From positions 62,001 to 126,000 of the forward strand of contig DATCTV010000023.1 in the NCBI GenBank assembly GCA_036567785.1: a DNA stretch of 64,000 nt, written 5' to 3'. This DNA is from Desulfomonilia bacterium. Lineage in GTDB: Bacteria; Desulfobacterota; Desulfomonilia; UBA1062. This document shows, piece by piece, positions 43,094-52,187 of this stretch (positions are counted from its first letter, which is position 1; each line of letters begins with the position of its first letter). A program made the position numbers and the translations under genes. Under the pieces are notes generated by a model. That model was not told the DNA's origin. It ran no database searches and was given only the letters and a program-made list of their open reading frames with translations.

Positions 43094-44455
43094 TTACCAG
43101 CTAAAGCTGAGATTGATTCCGCCGGCATATGCATCACCTTTGACCGTGTAGCTCTTCTGATCTACCCAGGTCGGCCCTTGAACTCCATCCTTGTTGACAT
43201 GAAGGGTATCAAGCAGCTGATATGCAAACATCGCCCCTACGGACATCGGTTTGTTAAGTGCAAATGGTACATTGAATGTATATCTTCCGCCGAGAGAAAA
43301 TATATCCTTATCCATATCGATATAGTTGGAAACCACACCTGACTGGTTCGGTACGGGTGTCGGCTGGTGACAATAGCCGAAAGAGACGTTCGTGTTTTTA
43401 TTGATCCTCCATTCAAGCCCCAGTCTGTAATTTATTGTATTCTTGAAGTCGGGCATATTTGCGAATGCAGTTTTCGTAAGCTCATTTACAGTTTCTTCAG
43501 GCATGACTTTGTAATCGCTCCATTCCTGGTAGTTGGCTTCGGCCGATACAAGAAGAAAATCAAAATCGTATGAGGCGCCAAGGGAATATTCTCTCGGAGT
43601 ATAGAATGCATAGAGTCCCATCACTATCCCGATATTTCCCTGAAATGGTGAGGATATAGCGGTAATGAGCGTAGGTAGAGGATCGATTTCAACCTGTTCC
43701 TTGTCTCTGAACGTGAAGCCGATTTTCAGTTTTTTATTAAGAGGTGTCACCATAATGCTTGCAAGAGGGTCCATCTTCAGAAGATTTGACTGCTTCACCT
43801 CTGCAACTGCTTCACCGTTTGCTTCCGTTGTATTAAGCCCGTCAACGTATATCATGCCGTCGCCGTAAAGCATTGTCTGTGCACCAAGGCCTATATAAAC
43901 GAGGTCTTTCCAGCATTCGACGCCGAGGCCTACAGCGGCATGGATACGGTCGATATTATCGCCGTATCTTATGAAATGCGGCTGATCGACCGGGTAGGAG
44001 TATATCCTGTACATTGTGTCGCTGCGTTCGGGCATGGACATTGCCATACCGAACTGAACATTTACAGGCAGATTGATGATGTCATTTACGCTTATCCCGA
44101 TACCTATGAGCGGTATTGAGAGATTGAGGCCCCTCGAGCTTCCCCTGTATTGGGATGGGTCTGTCCTGACGCTTCCGTTGGGGTTGGTCACGACAAGGTC
44201 GTTTCCGCTTGAGTCTTCGACTTTTATCTTGGGTGCGGTGTACATGTAATCCAGGGTAAAGTAATTTTTGCTGCTCATCGCAAGACCGGCCGGATTGTAG
44301 TAAGCGGCTGAATAGTCATCCGCAACTGCGGTAAAAGCGCCCCCCAGTGAAACGGCCCTTGATCCGAATCCCCAGGTGTCGGCGAAACCGGCTGCATGGG
44401 CGCTTAGACCTGAACAAAGAAATACCGATAAGAAAAGAAGCAGTTTCTTGCCCAT
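43094..44455 (-). CDS. OmpP1/FadL/TodX family outer membrane transporter (upstream copy)
   Basis: This 453-residue barrel has a signal peptide (LLLFLSVFLCSGLSAHAA) and the hatch sequence GSRAVSLGGAFTAVADDYSA with YYNPAGLA. It ends in YAGGINLSFSW. It aligns along its whole length with the downstream copy (shared DQPHFIRYGD, then YCHQPTPVPNQSGVVSNYID compared with YAYQPSPIPDQSGRVSNYID), showing a tandem duplication. Differences are concentrated in the loops. A hairpin with a T run upstream suggests reduced read-through from the large lipoprotein gene. Confidence 0.93.
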   Translation of the reverse strand: MGKKLLLFLSVFLCSGLSAHAAGFADTWGFGSRAVSLGGAFTAVADDYSAAYYNPAGLAMSSKNYFTLDYMYTAPKIKVEDSSGNDLVVTNPNGSVRTDPSQYRGSSRGLNLSIPLIGIGISVNDIINLPVNVQFGMAMSMPERSDTMYRIYSYPVDQPHFIRYGDNIDRIHAAVGLGVECWKDLVYIGLGAQTMLYGDGMIYVDGLNTTEANGEAVAEVKQSNLLKMDPLASIMVTPLNKKLKIGFTFRDKEQVEIDPLPTLITAISSPFQGNIGIVMGLYAFYTPREYSLGASYDFDFLLVSAEANYQEWSDYKVMPEETVNELTKTAFANMPDFKNTINYRLGLEWRINKNTNVSFGYCHQPTPVPNQSGVVSNYIDMDKDIFSLGGRYTFNVPFALNKPMSVGAMFAYQLLDTLHVNKDGVQGPTWVDQKSYTVKGDAYAGGINLSFSW

Positions 44456-44483
44456 TTTGTAACCCCTTTCAATAAAATAGTTT

Positions 44484-44511
44484 AAAAGGGGATGAATATT
44501 TCATCATCCCC
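44484..44511 (-). terminator. Terminator or attenuator between lipoprotein and FadL genes
   Basis: On the minus strand GGGGATGA pairs with TCATCCCC (8 base pairs, 8-base loop) and is followed by TTTTAAAC. It lies 46 bases after the large lipoprotein gene and 28 bases before the FadL start, so it could set a lower FadL level or end the first transcript. Confidence 0.72.
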
Positions 44512-44557
44512 CGGGAAATCATAGAAGCGGAAATCGTGTCGATTTAATCTTTTTTGT

Positions 44558-47500
44558 TCATTTGACTGTAATATTATCAAGTAGATTCTTGAGCGTCAGA
44601 ACAAGATTGTTATAACCTTCTGATTTCGGGCTGAGAATTGAAGGCCCGCTTGACCCCTGAGTGAGATCATAAAGTTCACCGAGTATTCTCTGCATGAATT
44701 CCTTGTCGGTATCGACATAACTGAGTTTGACCTGCTTGAAGAGGGCATATGCAACCGCATCTTCCTTCACGCCGTCGCCGTTGTTGTCAACCGGAGTGAA
44801 GAGCGCCCTTATGAACTTAGGTTCGATGCTTATCTTTATGTAGTTCTCACCGGCACCTTCGCCGCCCATAATCTTTGTCAGCATGCCGACTTCTTTGCTG
44901 TCGCTTTTGTTGTAGAATTGGTCAAGAACCGACCAGAGGGCTTCCTGACCTTCCTCGGTGCCGGTTGCCTCGGTAAGGAAAGTGGTTATAGGTTCGATAT
45001 CGCCTCCATACCAGTTTGTCACAAGGTACAGGTCTGAAAGGTGCTTGAGAAGGCTGTCAGGTCCTGTTACCGGTGTGCTCCCTTTAATGAATCCGCCCGG
45101 ATTGTAGATATCGTCCTGGACATCCAGCGCCTTGTAAAGAAGCGTCTTGGAATTGGCGATAAACGGATTATCGTCCTTTCCTTCGTTTATTTTAGCGGTA
45201 AGATAATCCATGAGCTCGCTCGATGTAGAATCGTCACCTGTATCGGTCGATTCGGGTATGAACTTTGATATGATCGAGGATACATCATCGTAATCCGCGA
45301 TCAGGTCGGGTATAATATCGACAAGGCTTCCGCCTATATTGCTCGTATTCATGGCTGTACCCATGACTCTGGCGAACTCTACTATGTTGTCGGTATTTGT
45401 TTTTCCTGTCGTAGTGTTGATGTTTGTAAGGAACAGGTTTACGTTTTCTATAAGCGTCTTCTGGTTCTGTTCGTTCTTATCGCTGAACAGTTTGGCAACC
45501 AGTTCGTTCTGGTCTGCTAAGGTCATCGGCTGCATGTTGAGGTCTTTGATGATGGAGACAAGAAGCTTCTGTTTGTTTACGACAGGACAATCGGTTTCAT
45601 TCAATCTTTTTGCTATGGTAATTGCAACCTTCAGAATAGGTGCAACAAGCCCGGGGTCAGTCTGGCCGGGGGTGCTTCTGTCCATTAGCGCCATCAGAAG
45701 TGCGGGTTCAGCCTTTTTGATTACAGAACCCTGGTCGTCCTTCACAAATGTTGGAGACGAACTTTTAAGAGAATGATAACTCTCGTGGTTTATTTCATTG
45801 AGCTTTGCCATCATATCGACGGTTGCGCGGGTTTTCGGCATGTTGTTCTTGCCGAGAAAATCGTCGACGTCTGCCTGCCAGGCTGATTTCATCAGGGGGG
45901 CAAAGAGACAGATCAGTTTATGGCGGGTTCCTGCTGTTCCATCGGTTTTACCGTCTCCTCCTGCAAGTTCTTTGAACGCAGGGAACGGATCAAGAATTCC
46001 ATCTACACCTTCAATGCTGCCATCAAAGAGTTGGACCAATTTCATTAATGTGCTTTCTTCCCTGAACATATCCATCATGGAATCAGACATCATGGCATTC
46101 ATACCCTTATAGTCTTTAGCGCTGAAAGAAATGCCAAAGAGAGTAAATGCGGCCAGTTTATATGGCTTTTTATATAAGACATAATCTATGCCTTTTGTCG
46201 GGCCGAACTTGTCAACTGCCCGTACAACTTCACCGATTGTCCATTCGGCTACGTTGTTCGTATACCAGTTTGAGGGTATCCACTTGTATGTAGTGTCATC
46301 AGGAGAGGACATGAGGTTTATTATCTGGAACCTGTTTAAAACGTTATTTGCATTACCCGATTCCTGCATCATGTACATAAGTGCCCTGAGTCCGCTTGTC
46401 TTGACATCTGGTCGCGCATTGGGACCGCTTTTATAGTACCAGTCCGTCCAGAGTATGCTGATAAGGCCTTTTGCTATGCCGTCTATGTCATTAACATTGA
46501 TATTGGCAAGATAAGGCGCCATGTTGCTCATGGAATCGGAACCTGATGACGAGGCAAGTCCTACCAGTGCCTTGGTAACGAAATTCTTCAGAATTACAGG
46601 GTCGGTAGCGAGAGTATACGTTAAGCCGTCCAATGTCGATTTGAAATCATTGGAAGTCATATATATACTGAGAGCCTTGGAAAAATCTTCTAAATCATCT
46701 TGTACCGCACTGTCGTTCTTTAAGGTGTTCTTTAGCACCTGCGCTGCTTTGTCCCATATCTGCTTACTCTGTTCGTCAGTATATGGACCGGGTACTGTTT
46801 CCTCAGTTTCGGATGTACCGTATGGACCTGAAAGGGTATCCAGATCTTTCAATAAAGCCTTGACGTCATCGACCGTTACTGAATTGGGTTCTGTATCCAG
46901 TTTCGTTCTGAATATGGACAGACTGTTGTGCAATGCCTTATAGTCGCCTTCTTTATCAACCAGCTTATTGACAAGTTCTATGAGCTTATCAAACTCTGCG
47001 CGTTCTATTTTATTGATTTCGGCGTTGTTTGATCCGCCGCTGATTGCGTTTTTCAATATATCATCATCAGCATTAAGTACGTAGGCTATCATGGGATAGA
47101 TGTTCTGTGTAATACACTGTGAACCGGCCTGTTTGATGACCTGATTGAGCAGAACGCCTACTTTGGCATCCACGGCCATTTTAAAGAGCGAGGATATCGA
47201 ACTTGCAGATTCCGGATGTGCTTCTTCATATGCTTCGGGGTCTGCTTCATATGCGGCTTTTTCTTCCAGCATATATGTATAAGTATTCTTTATAATATTA
47301 AGAAGAGTCTGATAGTCTTCCCGTGTAGTGTATCCCTGCTTGCCAAGGGCATCAAGAGTCTTCAGGCTGTTTCCGAGAAGGTCCAGGACCTGTCCGAATG
47401 TCAGGTTTCCAAGCAGTTTGCTCAACTCCTTAGTATCTTCACCGCTGAGAACCTCTTCGGTATTGATGCCTTCGAATGAAAGACTGTCTCTTGTTACGTC

Positions 47501-47578
47501 TGAACGTTTATCGCACGCTGAGATTGTTAGACCTAACAGTATCAAGGCCGCTACGATAAGTTTGCTGATCTTCTTCAT
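44558..47578 (-). CDS. Large helical lipoprotein of unknown function (1006 residues)
   Basis: This is a 1006-residue lipoprotein with signal peptide and lipobox (LLGLTISACDK). The +2 residue is Asp, which in enteric bacteria keeps lipoproteins in the inner membrane. The mature protein is rich in Leu, Asp, Asn and Lys with many predicted amphipathic helices (LLGNLTFGQVLDLLGNSLKT, ILGELYDLTQGSSG) and no transmembrane segments. I do not recognise a family. It lies just upstream of two FadL-type barrels on the same strand, with AGGAGG before the ATG and a near-consensus promoter at 47694-47722. A part in delivery of lipids or hydrophobic substrates with the barrels is possible but only inferred from position. 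Confidence 0.85.
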   Translation of the reverse strand: MKKISKLIVAALILLGLTISACDKRSDVTRDSLSFEGINTEEVLSGEDTKELSKLLGNLTFGQVLDLLGNSLKTLDALGKQGYTTREDYQTLLNIIKNTYTYMLEEKAAYEADPEAYEEAHPESASSISSLFKMAVDAKVGVLLNQVIKQAGSQCITQNIYPMIAYVLNADDDILKNAISGGSNNAEINKIERAEFDKLIELVNKLVDKEGDYKALHNSLSIFRTKLDTEPNSVTVDDVKALLKDLDTLSGPYGTSETEETVPGPYTDEQSKQIWDKAAQVLKNTLKNDSAVQDDLEDFSKALSIYMTSNDFKSTLDGLTYTLATDPVILKNFVTKALVGLASSSGSDSMSNMAPYLANINVNDIDGIAKGLISILWTDWYYKSGPNARPDVKTSGLRALMYMMQESGNANNVLNRFQIINLMSSPDDTTYKWIPSNWYTNNVAEWTIGEVVRAVDKFGPTKGIDYVLYKKPYKLAAFTLFGISFSAKDYKGMNAMMSDSMMDMFREESTLMKLVQLFDGSIEGVDGILDPFPAFKELAGGDGKTDGTAGTRHKLICLFAPLMKSAWQADVDDFLGKNNMPKTRATVDMMAKLNEINHESYHSLKSSSPTFVKDDQGSVIKKAEPALLMALMDRSTPGQTDPGLVAPILKVAITIAKRLNETDCPVVNKQKLLVSIIKDLNMQPMTLADQNELVAKLFSDKNEQNQKTLIENVNLFLTNINTTTGKTNTDNIVEFARVMGTAMNTSNIGGSLVDIIPDLIADYDDVSSIISKFIPESTDTGDDSTSSELMDYLTAKINEGKDDNPFIANSKTLLYKALDVQDDIYNPGGFIKGSTPVTGPDSLLKHLSDLYLVTNWYGGDIEPITTFLTEATGTEEGQEALWSVLDQFYNKSDSKEVGMLTKIMGGEGAGENYIKISIEPKFIRALFTPVDNNGDGVKEDAVAYALFKQVKLSYVDTDKEFMQRILGELYDLTQGSSGPSILSPKSEGYNNLVLTLKNLLDNITVK

Positions 47579-47693
47579 ATGTTTAGACCCTCCTGGATTT
47601 TAATAATGCAAAGGGTATGCCCGATTATTGTGAACACTGAATTCTCTTCCCCCTGCATATTGAAAACCGCATAAAATCTTTAAAATTCAAATT

Positions 47694-47722
47694 ATTATGA
47701 ATAACGCGGTTCTCGTTGTCAA
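47694..47722 (-). promoter_or_regulatory. Sigma70-type promoter of the large lipoprotein gene
   Basis: On the minus strand TTGACA (47717-47722) and CATAAT (47694-47699) are separated by exactly 17 bases. This implies a 5' untranslated leader of roughly 110 bases before the ATG at 47578. The match is the best promoter in the window. The 323-base stretch 47579-47901 has no gene; besides this promoter it holds the direct repeats at 47784-47844 and the rsmD promoter. Confidence 0.72.
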
Positions 47723-47783
47723 CACATAATGATTATAACCTGTTTGACGGCAAAATGGTAAGTAGAATTTTCAGGGATATGTG

Positions 47784-47844
47784 GGAAATATATTACACAA
47801 TAACGAATGATTTTACCTTCTGTCGCTAGGAAATATTTTACACA
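47784..47844 (+). repeat. Two 16-base direct repeats in the divergent promoter region
   Basis: GGAAATATATTACACA (47784-47799) and GGAAATATTTTACACA (47829-47844) differ at one base and are 45 bases apart, start to start. They lie between the lipoprotein promoter and the rsmD promoter and may be binding sites of one regulator. Confidence 0.55.
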
Positions 47845-47864
47845 TGGATATTTATGTTTATTTC

Positions 47865-47891
47865 TTGACCATTTATAATCTGATGTATAAC
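47865..47891 (+). promoter_or_regulatory. Putative promoter of rsmD, possibly giving a leaderless transcript
   Basis: TTGACC (47865-47870) and TATAAC (47886-47891) are separated by 15 bases. The ATG of rsmD is at 47902, so a start site about 7 bases after the -10 box would leave almost no leader. No ribosome site is seen before the ATG, which fits. Confidence 0.45.
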
Positions 47892-47901
47892 TCAAAATAT
47901 T

Positions 47902-48426
47902 ATGTCAGTGAGAATATGTTCAGGATTGTATAAGTCAAGAAGAATAGCCTGTCCTGAAGACATCAGGCCAACCTCCGACAGGGTTAAAGAGGCCCTGTTT
48001 TCAGCTTTGCTGGTCGATTTCAGGGATATTGACGTCCTTGATGTTTTTGCAGGCAGCGGATCACTCGGTATAGAGGCCCTCAGCAGGGGGGCAAAAACAG
48101 CAACATTTGTTGACAGTTCCGCCTTAAGTATAAATCATATAAGGAAAAATGCTTCCCTGCTCGGCATTGAGAATAAGTGTGTAATTATCAGATCAGATGT
48201 CATGGCATATATAAGGAAATGCAGGCATTCGTTTGATCTTGTTTTCATGGATCCTCCATACAATAAAGGTCTTGCTTCACAACTTGCACCTGAGCTATAT
48301 TTTCTGATTAAGCCGGGCGGGACAATGGTGGTGGAGCATTCGCCCAGAGAAGCGCTCAATATGAATACATACAAACAAAAGCAGTACGGAGATACGATGC
48401 TGACATTTATAAGAAGGGAGCCCTAA
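47902..48426 (+). CDS. rsmD: 16S rRNA (guanine966-N2)-methyltransferase
   Basis: This 174-residue methyltransferase has RPTSDRVKEALFSAL, the S-adenosylmethionine loop DVFAGSGSLGIEALSRGA, and the catalytic DPPYNKG, all standard for RsmD. It modifies G966 of 16S rRNA. It is followed directly by coaD (TAA then ATG with no gap), a very common gene pair. The ATG at 47902 lacks a ribosome site; GTG 47908 is an alternative start. Confidence 0.94.
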   Translation: MSVRICSGLYKSRRIACPEDIRPTSDRVKEALFSALLVDFRDIDVLDVFAGSGSLGIEALSRGAKTATFVDSSALSINHIRKNASLLGIENKCVIIRSDVMAYIRKCRHSFDLVFMDPPYNKGLASQLAPELYFLIKPGGTMVVEHSPREALNMNTYKQKQYGDTMLTFIRREP

Positions 48427-48927
48427 ATGAGCGAGAGAATAGCTGTATGTCCCGGTTCATTCGATCCGATAACAAACGGTCATATTGATATCATCAGGAG
48501 GGGTCTGGGGGTTTTTGACAAGGTGGTTGTCGCTGTCGGCCACAATGCCTTGAAACAGGACTTATTTACTACCGAAGAAAAGGTAGAAATGATTAAAGAA
48601 TGCGTTGCTCCATCCAATGGAAGGATAAGTGTTGATGTATTTGAGGGACTTCTTGTCGACTATGTAAAAAAAATCGGCGCATGTGCAATATTAAGAGGTT
48701 TAAGGGTCGTATCGGATTTTGAATGGGAAATGCAGCTGTCTCTTATGAACAGAAAGCTTTACGGTGAAGTCGACACCTATTTTTTAATGACCGATTTCAG
48801 GAATCTGTTTGTAAGCTCTACGATTATAAAAGCAACAGTATCTGCAGGAGGTTCTGTCAGAGGACTGGTGCCGGACCCTGTACTATATAAGCTAAAAGAG
48901 AAATTTCCGTTTATGAACACTGATTGA
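48427..48927 (+). CDS. coaD: Phosphopantetheine adenylyltransferase
   Basis: This 166-residue enzyme is the fourth step of coenzyme A synthesis. The N-terminal CPGSFDPITNGHIDIIRRG contains the nucleotidyltransferase T/HxGH-type motif (NGHID), and the C-terminal part has VSSTIIKATVSAGG. The length is typical. The gene starts directly after the rsmD stop and is followed by an aminotransferase after 36 bases. Confidence 0.96.
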   Translation: MSERIAVCPGSFDPITNGHIDIIRRGLGVFDKVVVAVGHNALKQDLFTTEEKVEMIKECVAPSNGRISVDVFEGLLVDYVKKIGACAILRGLRVVSDFEWEMQLSLMNRKLYGEVDTYFLMTDFRNLFVSSTIIKATVSAGGSVRGLVPDPVLYKLKEKFPFMNTD

Positions 48928-48963
48928 CATTATATAAAACCTGTTTGTCTCGGAGGAAAAGAT

Positions 48964-50127
48964 ATGAAAATTTCTAAACTTGTATCGGGCATTGAGGAGT
49001 CGGCGACCCTGGCTATCACGGCCAAGGTGAATGCGCTGAAGGCGGAAGGTAAGGATATAATAGGCTTCGGTGCAGGGGAGCCCGATTTCGATACGCCGGA
49101 TGATATCAAGGAGGCAGCAATTAAGGCGATAAAAGACGGCAAGACAAAATATACCCCGGTAGCAGGAATACCGGAACTCAGAAAAGCCGTAGCCGATGTA
49201 GTCAATAAGGAGTACGGAACTAAAATGTCACCTGCAAATGTGCTTGTTTCATGCGGGGCGAAACACAGCCTCTATAATCTCTTCGTAACAATATTCGATG
49301 CCGGTGATGAGGTAATATGCCCTTCTCCCTACTGGGTTTCCTATTCAGCAATGATCGAAATTGCAGGCGCCAAACCGGTTCTTGTAGATACAAGGGGCAC
49401 GGGCCTTAAACTTCAGGCCGAGCAGGTAAAACAGGCTATTACCCCGAAAACCCGCGGTATAATAATCAATTCTCCATCAAACCCGACCGGCATGATAATC
49501 GAAAAGAAGGAGCTTGAGAAGATTGCCGAACTTTGCATCAAACACGACATGGCAATAGTTGCTGATGACATTTATCAGAAGCTTGTTTTTTCCGGGAATA
49601 CCTTTACCAGCATAGCTTCACTCGGACCTGAAGTTGCAGCCAGGTCATTTATAGTAATAGGCGCATCAAAGACATTTTCCATGACCGGCTGGAGAATCGG
49701 ATACTGCATAGGCGACAAGGATGTAATTGCGGCAATGGGGAGGCTTCAGAGCCAGAGCACATCAAATGCTACTTCATTCGCACAGTATGGGGCTTACCAG
49801 TCGCTGACAGGTGATCAGAGCATTGTGGCCGAACGTACGAAAATATTCGAGAAGCGCCGCGACCTCATGGTCTCCAAAATAAGGGAGATTCCCGGCCTCG
49901 AGATCATTCCGCCTGAAGGTGCGTTTTACTGCTTCCCTTCAATGAAGGGGCTTATAGGCAGGTTCTCGGGTTCAACCGATTTTGCTAATTTCCTTCTCGA
50001 TCAGGCGCTTGTTGCCATAGTTCCGGGAATCGAGTTCGGAAGCGACGAGCACTTCAGGCTTTCTTTCGCCACCTCTGATAAAAACATCATAGAAGGGCTT
50101 GAAAGAATCAAGAAGGCGCTTGCCTGA
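48964..50127 (+). CDS. Class I aspartate aminotransferase (type Ib)
   Basis: This 387-residue PLP enzyme shows GAGEPDFDTPDDIKEAA, YTPVAGIPELRKAVA, NSPSNPTGMI, and GASKTFSMTGWRIGY with Lys236 binding the cofactor; RLSFATS near the end holds the carboxylate-binding Arg. It moves amino groups between aspartate and 2-oxoglutarate; related substrates are possible, and the prephenate form of this subfamily cannot be ruled out. CGGAGG precedes the ATG. A hairpin follows the gene and ends the rsmD-coaD operon. Confidence 0.93.
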   Translation: MKISKLVSGIEESATLAITAKVNALKAEGKDIIGFGAGEPDFDTPDDIKEAAIKAIKDGKTKYTPVAGIPELRKAVADVVNKEYGTKMSPANVLVSCGAKHSLYNLFVTIFDAGDEVICPSPYWVSYSAMIEIAGAKPVLVDTRGTGLKLQAEQVKQAITPKTRGIIINSPSNPTGMIIEKKELEKIAELCIKHDMAIVADDIYQKLVFSGNTFTSIASLGPEVAARSFIVIGASKTFSMTGWRIGYCIGDKDVIAAMGRLQSQSTSNATSFAQYGAYQSLTGDQSIVAERTKIFEKRRDLMVSKIREIPGLEIIPPEGAFYCFPSMKGLIGRFSGSTDFANFLLDQALVAIVPGIEFGSDEHFRLSFATSDKNIIEGLERIKKALA

Positions 50128-50146
50128 GAGGTATCGTCATAAAAAC

Positions 50147-50177
50147 AGTGCAGAAGGGATTACAACTTCTGCACTTT
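50147..50177 (+). terminator. Terminator of the rsmD-coaD-aminotransferase operon
   Basis: AGTGCAGAAG pairs perfectly with CTTCTGCACT (10 base pairs, 9-base loop), about 20 bases after the stop codon, followed by TTATCTG. A run of A lies before the stem. Confidence 0.78.
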
Positions 50178-50257
50178 ATCTGATAAGACCGCTCATTGTA
50201 ATCTGCTTTACAGAAAGGCTTTGATTATGCCTTTTGTTTAAAAATCTAAAATAATTT

Positions 50258-51286
50258 TCAATCCTGAATCTTCTTATATTTTGCCGGAATCTCGAAAATA
50301 TCCGCATTGACCGGGTCGATGCTTATCTTCCTGACTTCGCTTGTGAACCATACTACCGGTTTGCTCCTGTCGGCTTCTTTCTTCCTGCTGTCCGCTTTCT
50401 GCATGTCCTTTGTCGGGCTTTTGTTTTCCTGCTGTTCTCTTTTCAGGCGGGCGGCCTTTTGCTTTTCATCCTCTATTGTCCGGGACTTGACGATTGTCCT
50501 TATCGGATAACCTTCGATCGTGGAGAATTCAGATGCATATTTTTTCATATCGCTCTCTGTCAGCTTTACCGGAAAATCCACCTTGTCCATGTTCAGTATC
50601 CTGGAGAACGTTCCTGACATTCCGTCCAGGCCAAGTTTTTTAAAGAGGGCATCATAATAGGCGGCTTCTTCCTGTTGCACCTTAACTATTTTTCCGGTTT
50701 CAGGTGTTGTGAAGAGGTTTGTTTCAATTATTTCGGTAAGTCTTCCTTCAGTCTCCATATCTTCAATCACTGCGGTTAAGACAGCATCATATTCTTCACA
50801 GTCAAATCCGTTAATGAGCATTTTTGAGCCGGTTCTATTTACCTTGAAGTCGCTCTTTATTAGTTGGTATCTTGATTTCTCTGGATTTCCATTCCGTGTT
50901 TTTTTGTCATTGCTGTTCTCATTTTTTATTTTTATCATCCTGTTGAGGTCAAAGACTGATAAGGGGATCTCGGTGTATGTCTTTTTCTGGACGTTGAGTG
51001 TCCATATCAGGCCTTTGTCCACCCTTGTTATCAGGAGAATAGGGGTGTCATTTGCAAAAAAGCCGATCAGCCTGCTGTCAAATTTGACATTGCTGCTGCT
51101 GTACTCTTTCAACCCCTGTATTTTCGATGTGGAGTAAGACTCGAAACCGATAACGAAATCCGATCTCGTCCATCTTTCTATGGTGACATCCGCCCATACA
51201 GTTGAAGATGTCAGCAAAATTGAAATTACAGATAGTACCATCGCTGTGTTTTTCAAGACTGTCCTCCTCAAAGACCTTTTTTTCAT
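50258..51286 (-). CDS. Exported protein, DUF4412-like
   Basis: This 342-residue protein has a signal peptide (MVLSVISILLTSSTVWA). The mature part starts DVTIERWTRSDFVIGFESYS and includes KMLINGFDCEEYDAVL, the pattern of DUF4412-type periplasmic proteins that resemble LolA/LolB-like lipid-binding folds. A charged Lys/Glu-rich stretch (about residues 280-310) lies before the last strand. No catalytic motif is seen. It stands alone, divergent from the barrel at 51390. The function is unknown. Confidence 0.7.
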   Translation of the reverse strand: MKKRSLRRTVLKNTAMVLSVISILLTSSTVWADVTIERWTRSDFVIGFESYSTSKIQGLKEYSSSNVKFDSRLIGFFANDTPILLITRVDKGLIWTLNVQKKTYTEIPLSVFDLNRMIKIKNENSNDKKTRNGNPEKSRYQLIKSDFKVNRTGSKMLINGFDCEEYDAVLTAVIEDMETEGRLTEIIETNLFTTPETGKIVKVQQEEAAYYDALFKKLGLDGMSGTFSRILNMDKVDFPVKLTESDMKKYASEFSTIEGYPIRTIVKSRTIEDEKQKAARLKREQQENKSPTKDMQKADSRKKEADRSKPVVWFTSEVRKISIDPVNADIFEIPAKYKKIQD

Positions 51287-51389
51287 TTATAATCCCGGCA
51301 TCATTTAGCATATTTTGCCTATAAGATGAATGCGATGATGTGCAGAAGGTTTATATATTTGAGAACAAGACTGTTGAGGATTTTAATAA

Positions 51390-52175
51390 ATGAAAAGAAA
51401 GCCTGAAATTCATAATAAGCAAAGGCTGAGGCCATATATTGAATTATGGCTGATGGTTCTGTTCGTTCTATTATATCAGGATGCTTTTGCAGCGGAACAA
51501 TCTTATAAACCGGCAATAACGCAGATTTTACCCGATACAAAAAGAGAGGATCGAAACTTCAAATATCTGATTGAGCTTGCACCGTATCTGGAGACGGAGA
51601 AGAATGATGCGGATTGTTATGCCCTGGGTATCTATGTCAGTGCGGATATAACGGATAAACTTGAATTCCAGTTTGCAAGCGACACCGTCACTTATCAGAA
51701 TCCCGACTTCGGGTTCTCGGATATATCTTTCGGCCTGAGGTGGGACTTTTTTGATAAATATGTAAATCTGGCGTTTATCGGCTACCTGGAGTTGCCTACT
51801 GGATCGGCTGCATTTGCGGAGGCAGTGGCCGAGCCTACCCTGTGGCTTGAGGCAAGCAGAGGGTTCGGGGATTTCACAGTCTCGCTTACGCTGGGTTCGA
51901 CATATCTGGCCGACTCGGAGGAGGATGATTATTATTTCAACTACTCCTTTCAGGCCGAACTTGATTACAGTCCAGATGAGTCAAACGAGATAAGCGCCCA
52001 GTTTTCGGGCTATACGCCGGATCAGCTTGAAGACGGCACGGCGAGGGTTCTTGCTGGGGTGAGTTATACGAGAAACCTGAATATGCAGAATTCAGTCGGA
52101 ATTTCGGTATTGAAAGGCCTTTCGAGCAGGGGCATGGACTGGACATTCGCACTTGCGTACGACTATCAGTTCTAG
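51390..52175 (+). CDS. Outer membrane beta-barrel protein of unknown function
   Basis: This 261-residue protein has a signal peptide (LWLMVLFVLLYQDAFA). Alternating strand-like segments follow (GLRWDFFDKYVNLAFIGYLE, FAEAVAEPTLWLEASRG), ending with the barrel-type C-terminal sequence DWTFALAYDYQF. The acidic loops (DSEEDDYYFNY, EDGTARV) would face outside. It resembles MetA/DUF3187-like barrels but is not firmly assigned. It is divergent from the DUF4412-like gene across about 100 bases, and the two may be regulated together. Confidence 0.72.
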   Translation: MKRKPEIHNKQRLRPYIELWLMVLFVLLYQDAFAAEQSYKPAITQILPDTKREDRNFKYLIELAPYLETEKNDADCYALGIYVSADITDKLEFQFASDTVTYQNPDFGFSDISFGLRWDFFDKYVNLAFIGYLELPTGSAAFAEAVAEPTLWLEASRGFGDFTVSLTLGSTYLADSEEDDYYFNYSFQAELDYSPDESNEISAQFSGYTPDQLEDGTARVLAGVSYTRNLNMQNSVGISVLKGLSSRGMDWTFALAYDYQF

Positions 52176-52187
52176 CTCACACTATTC

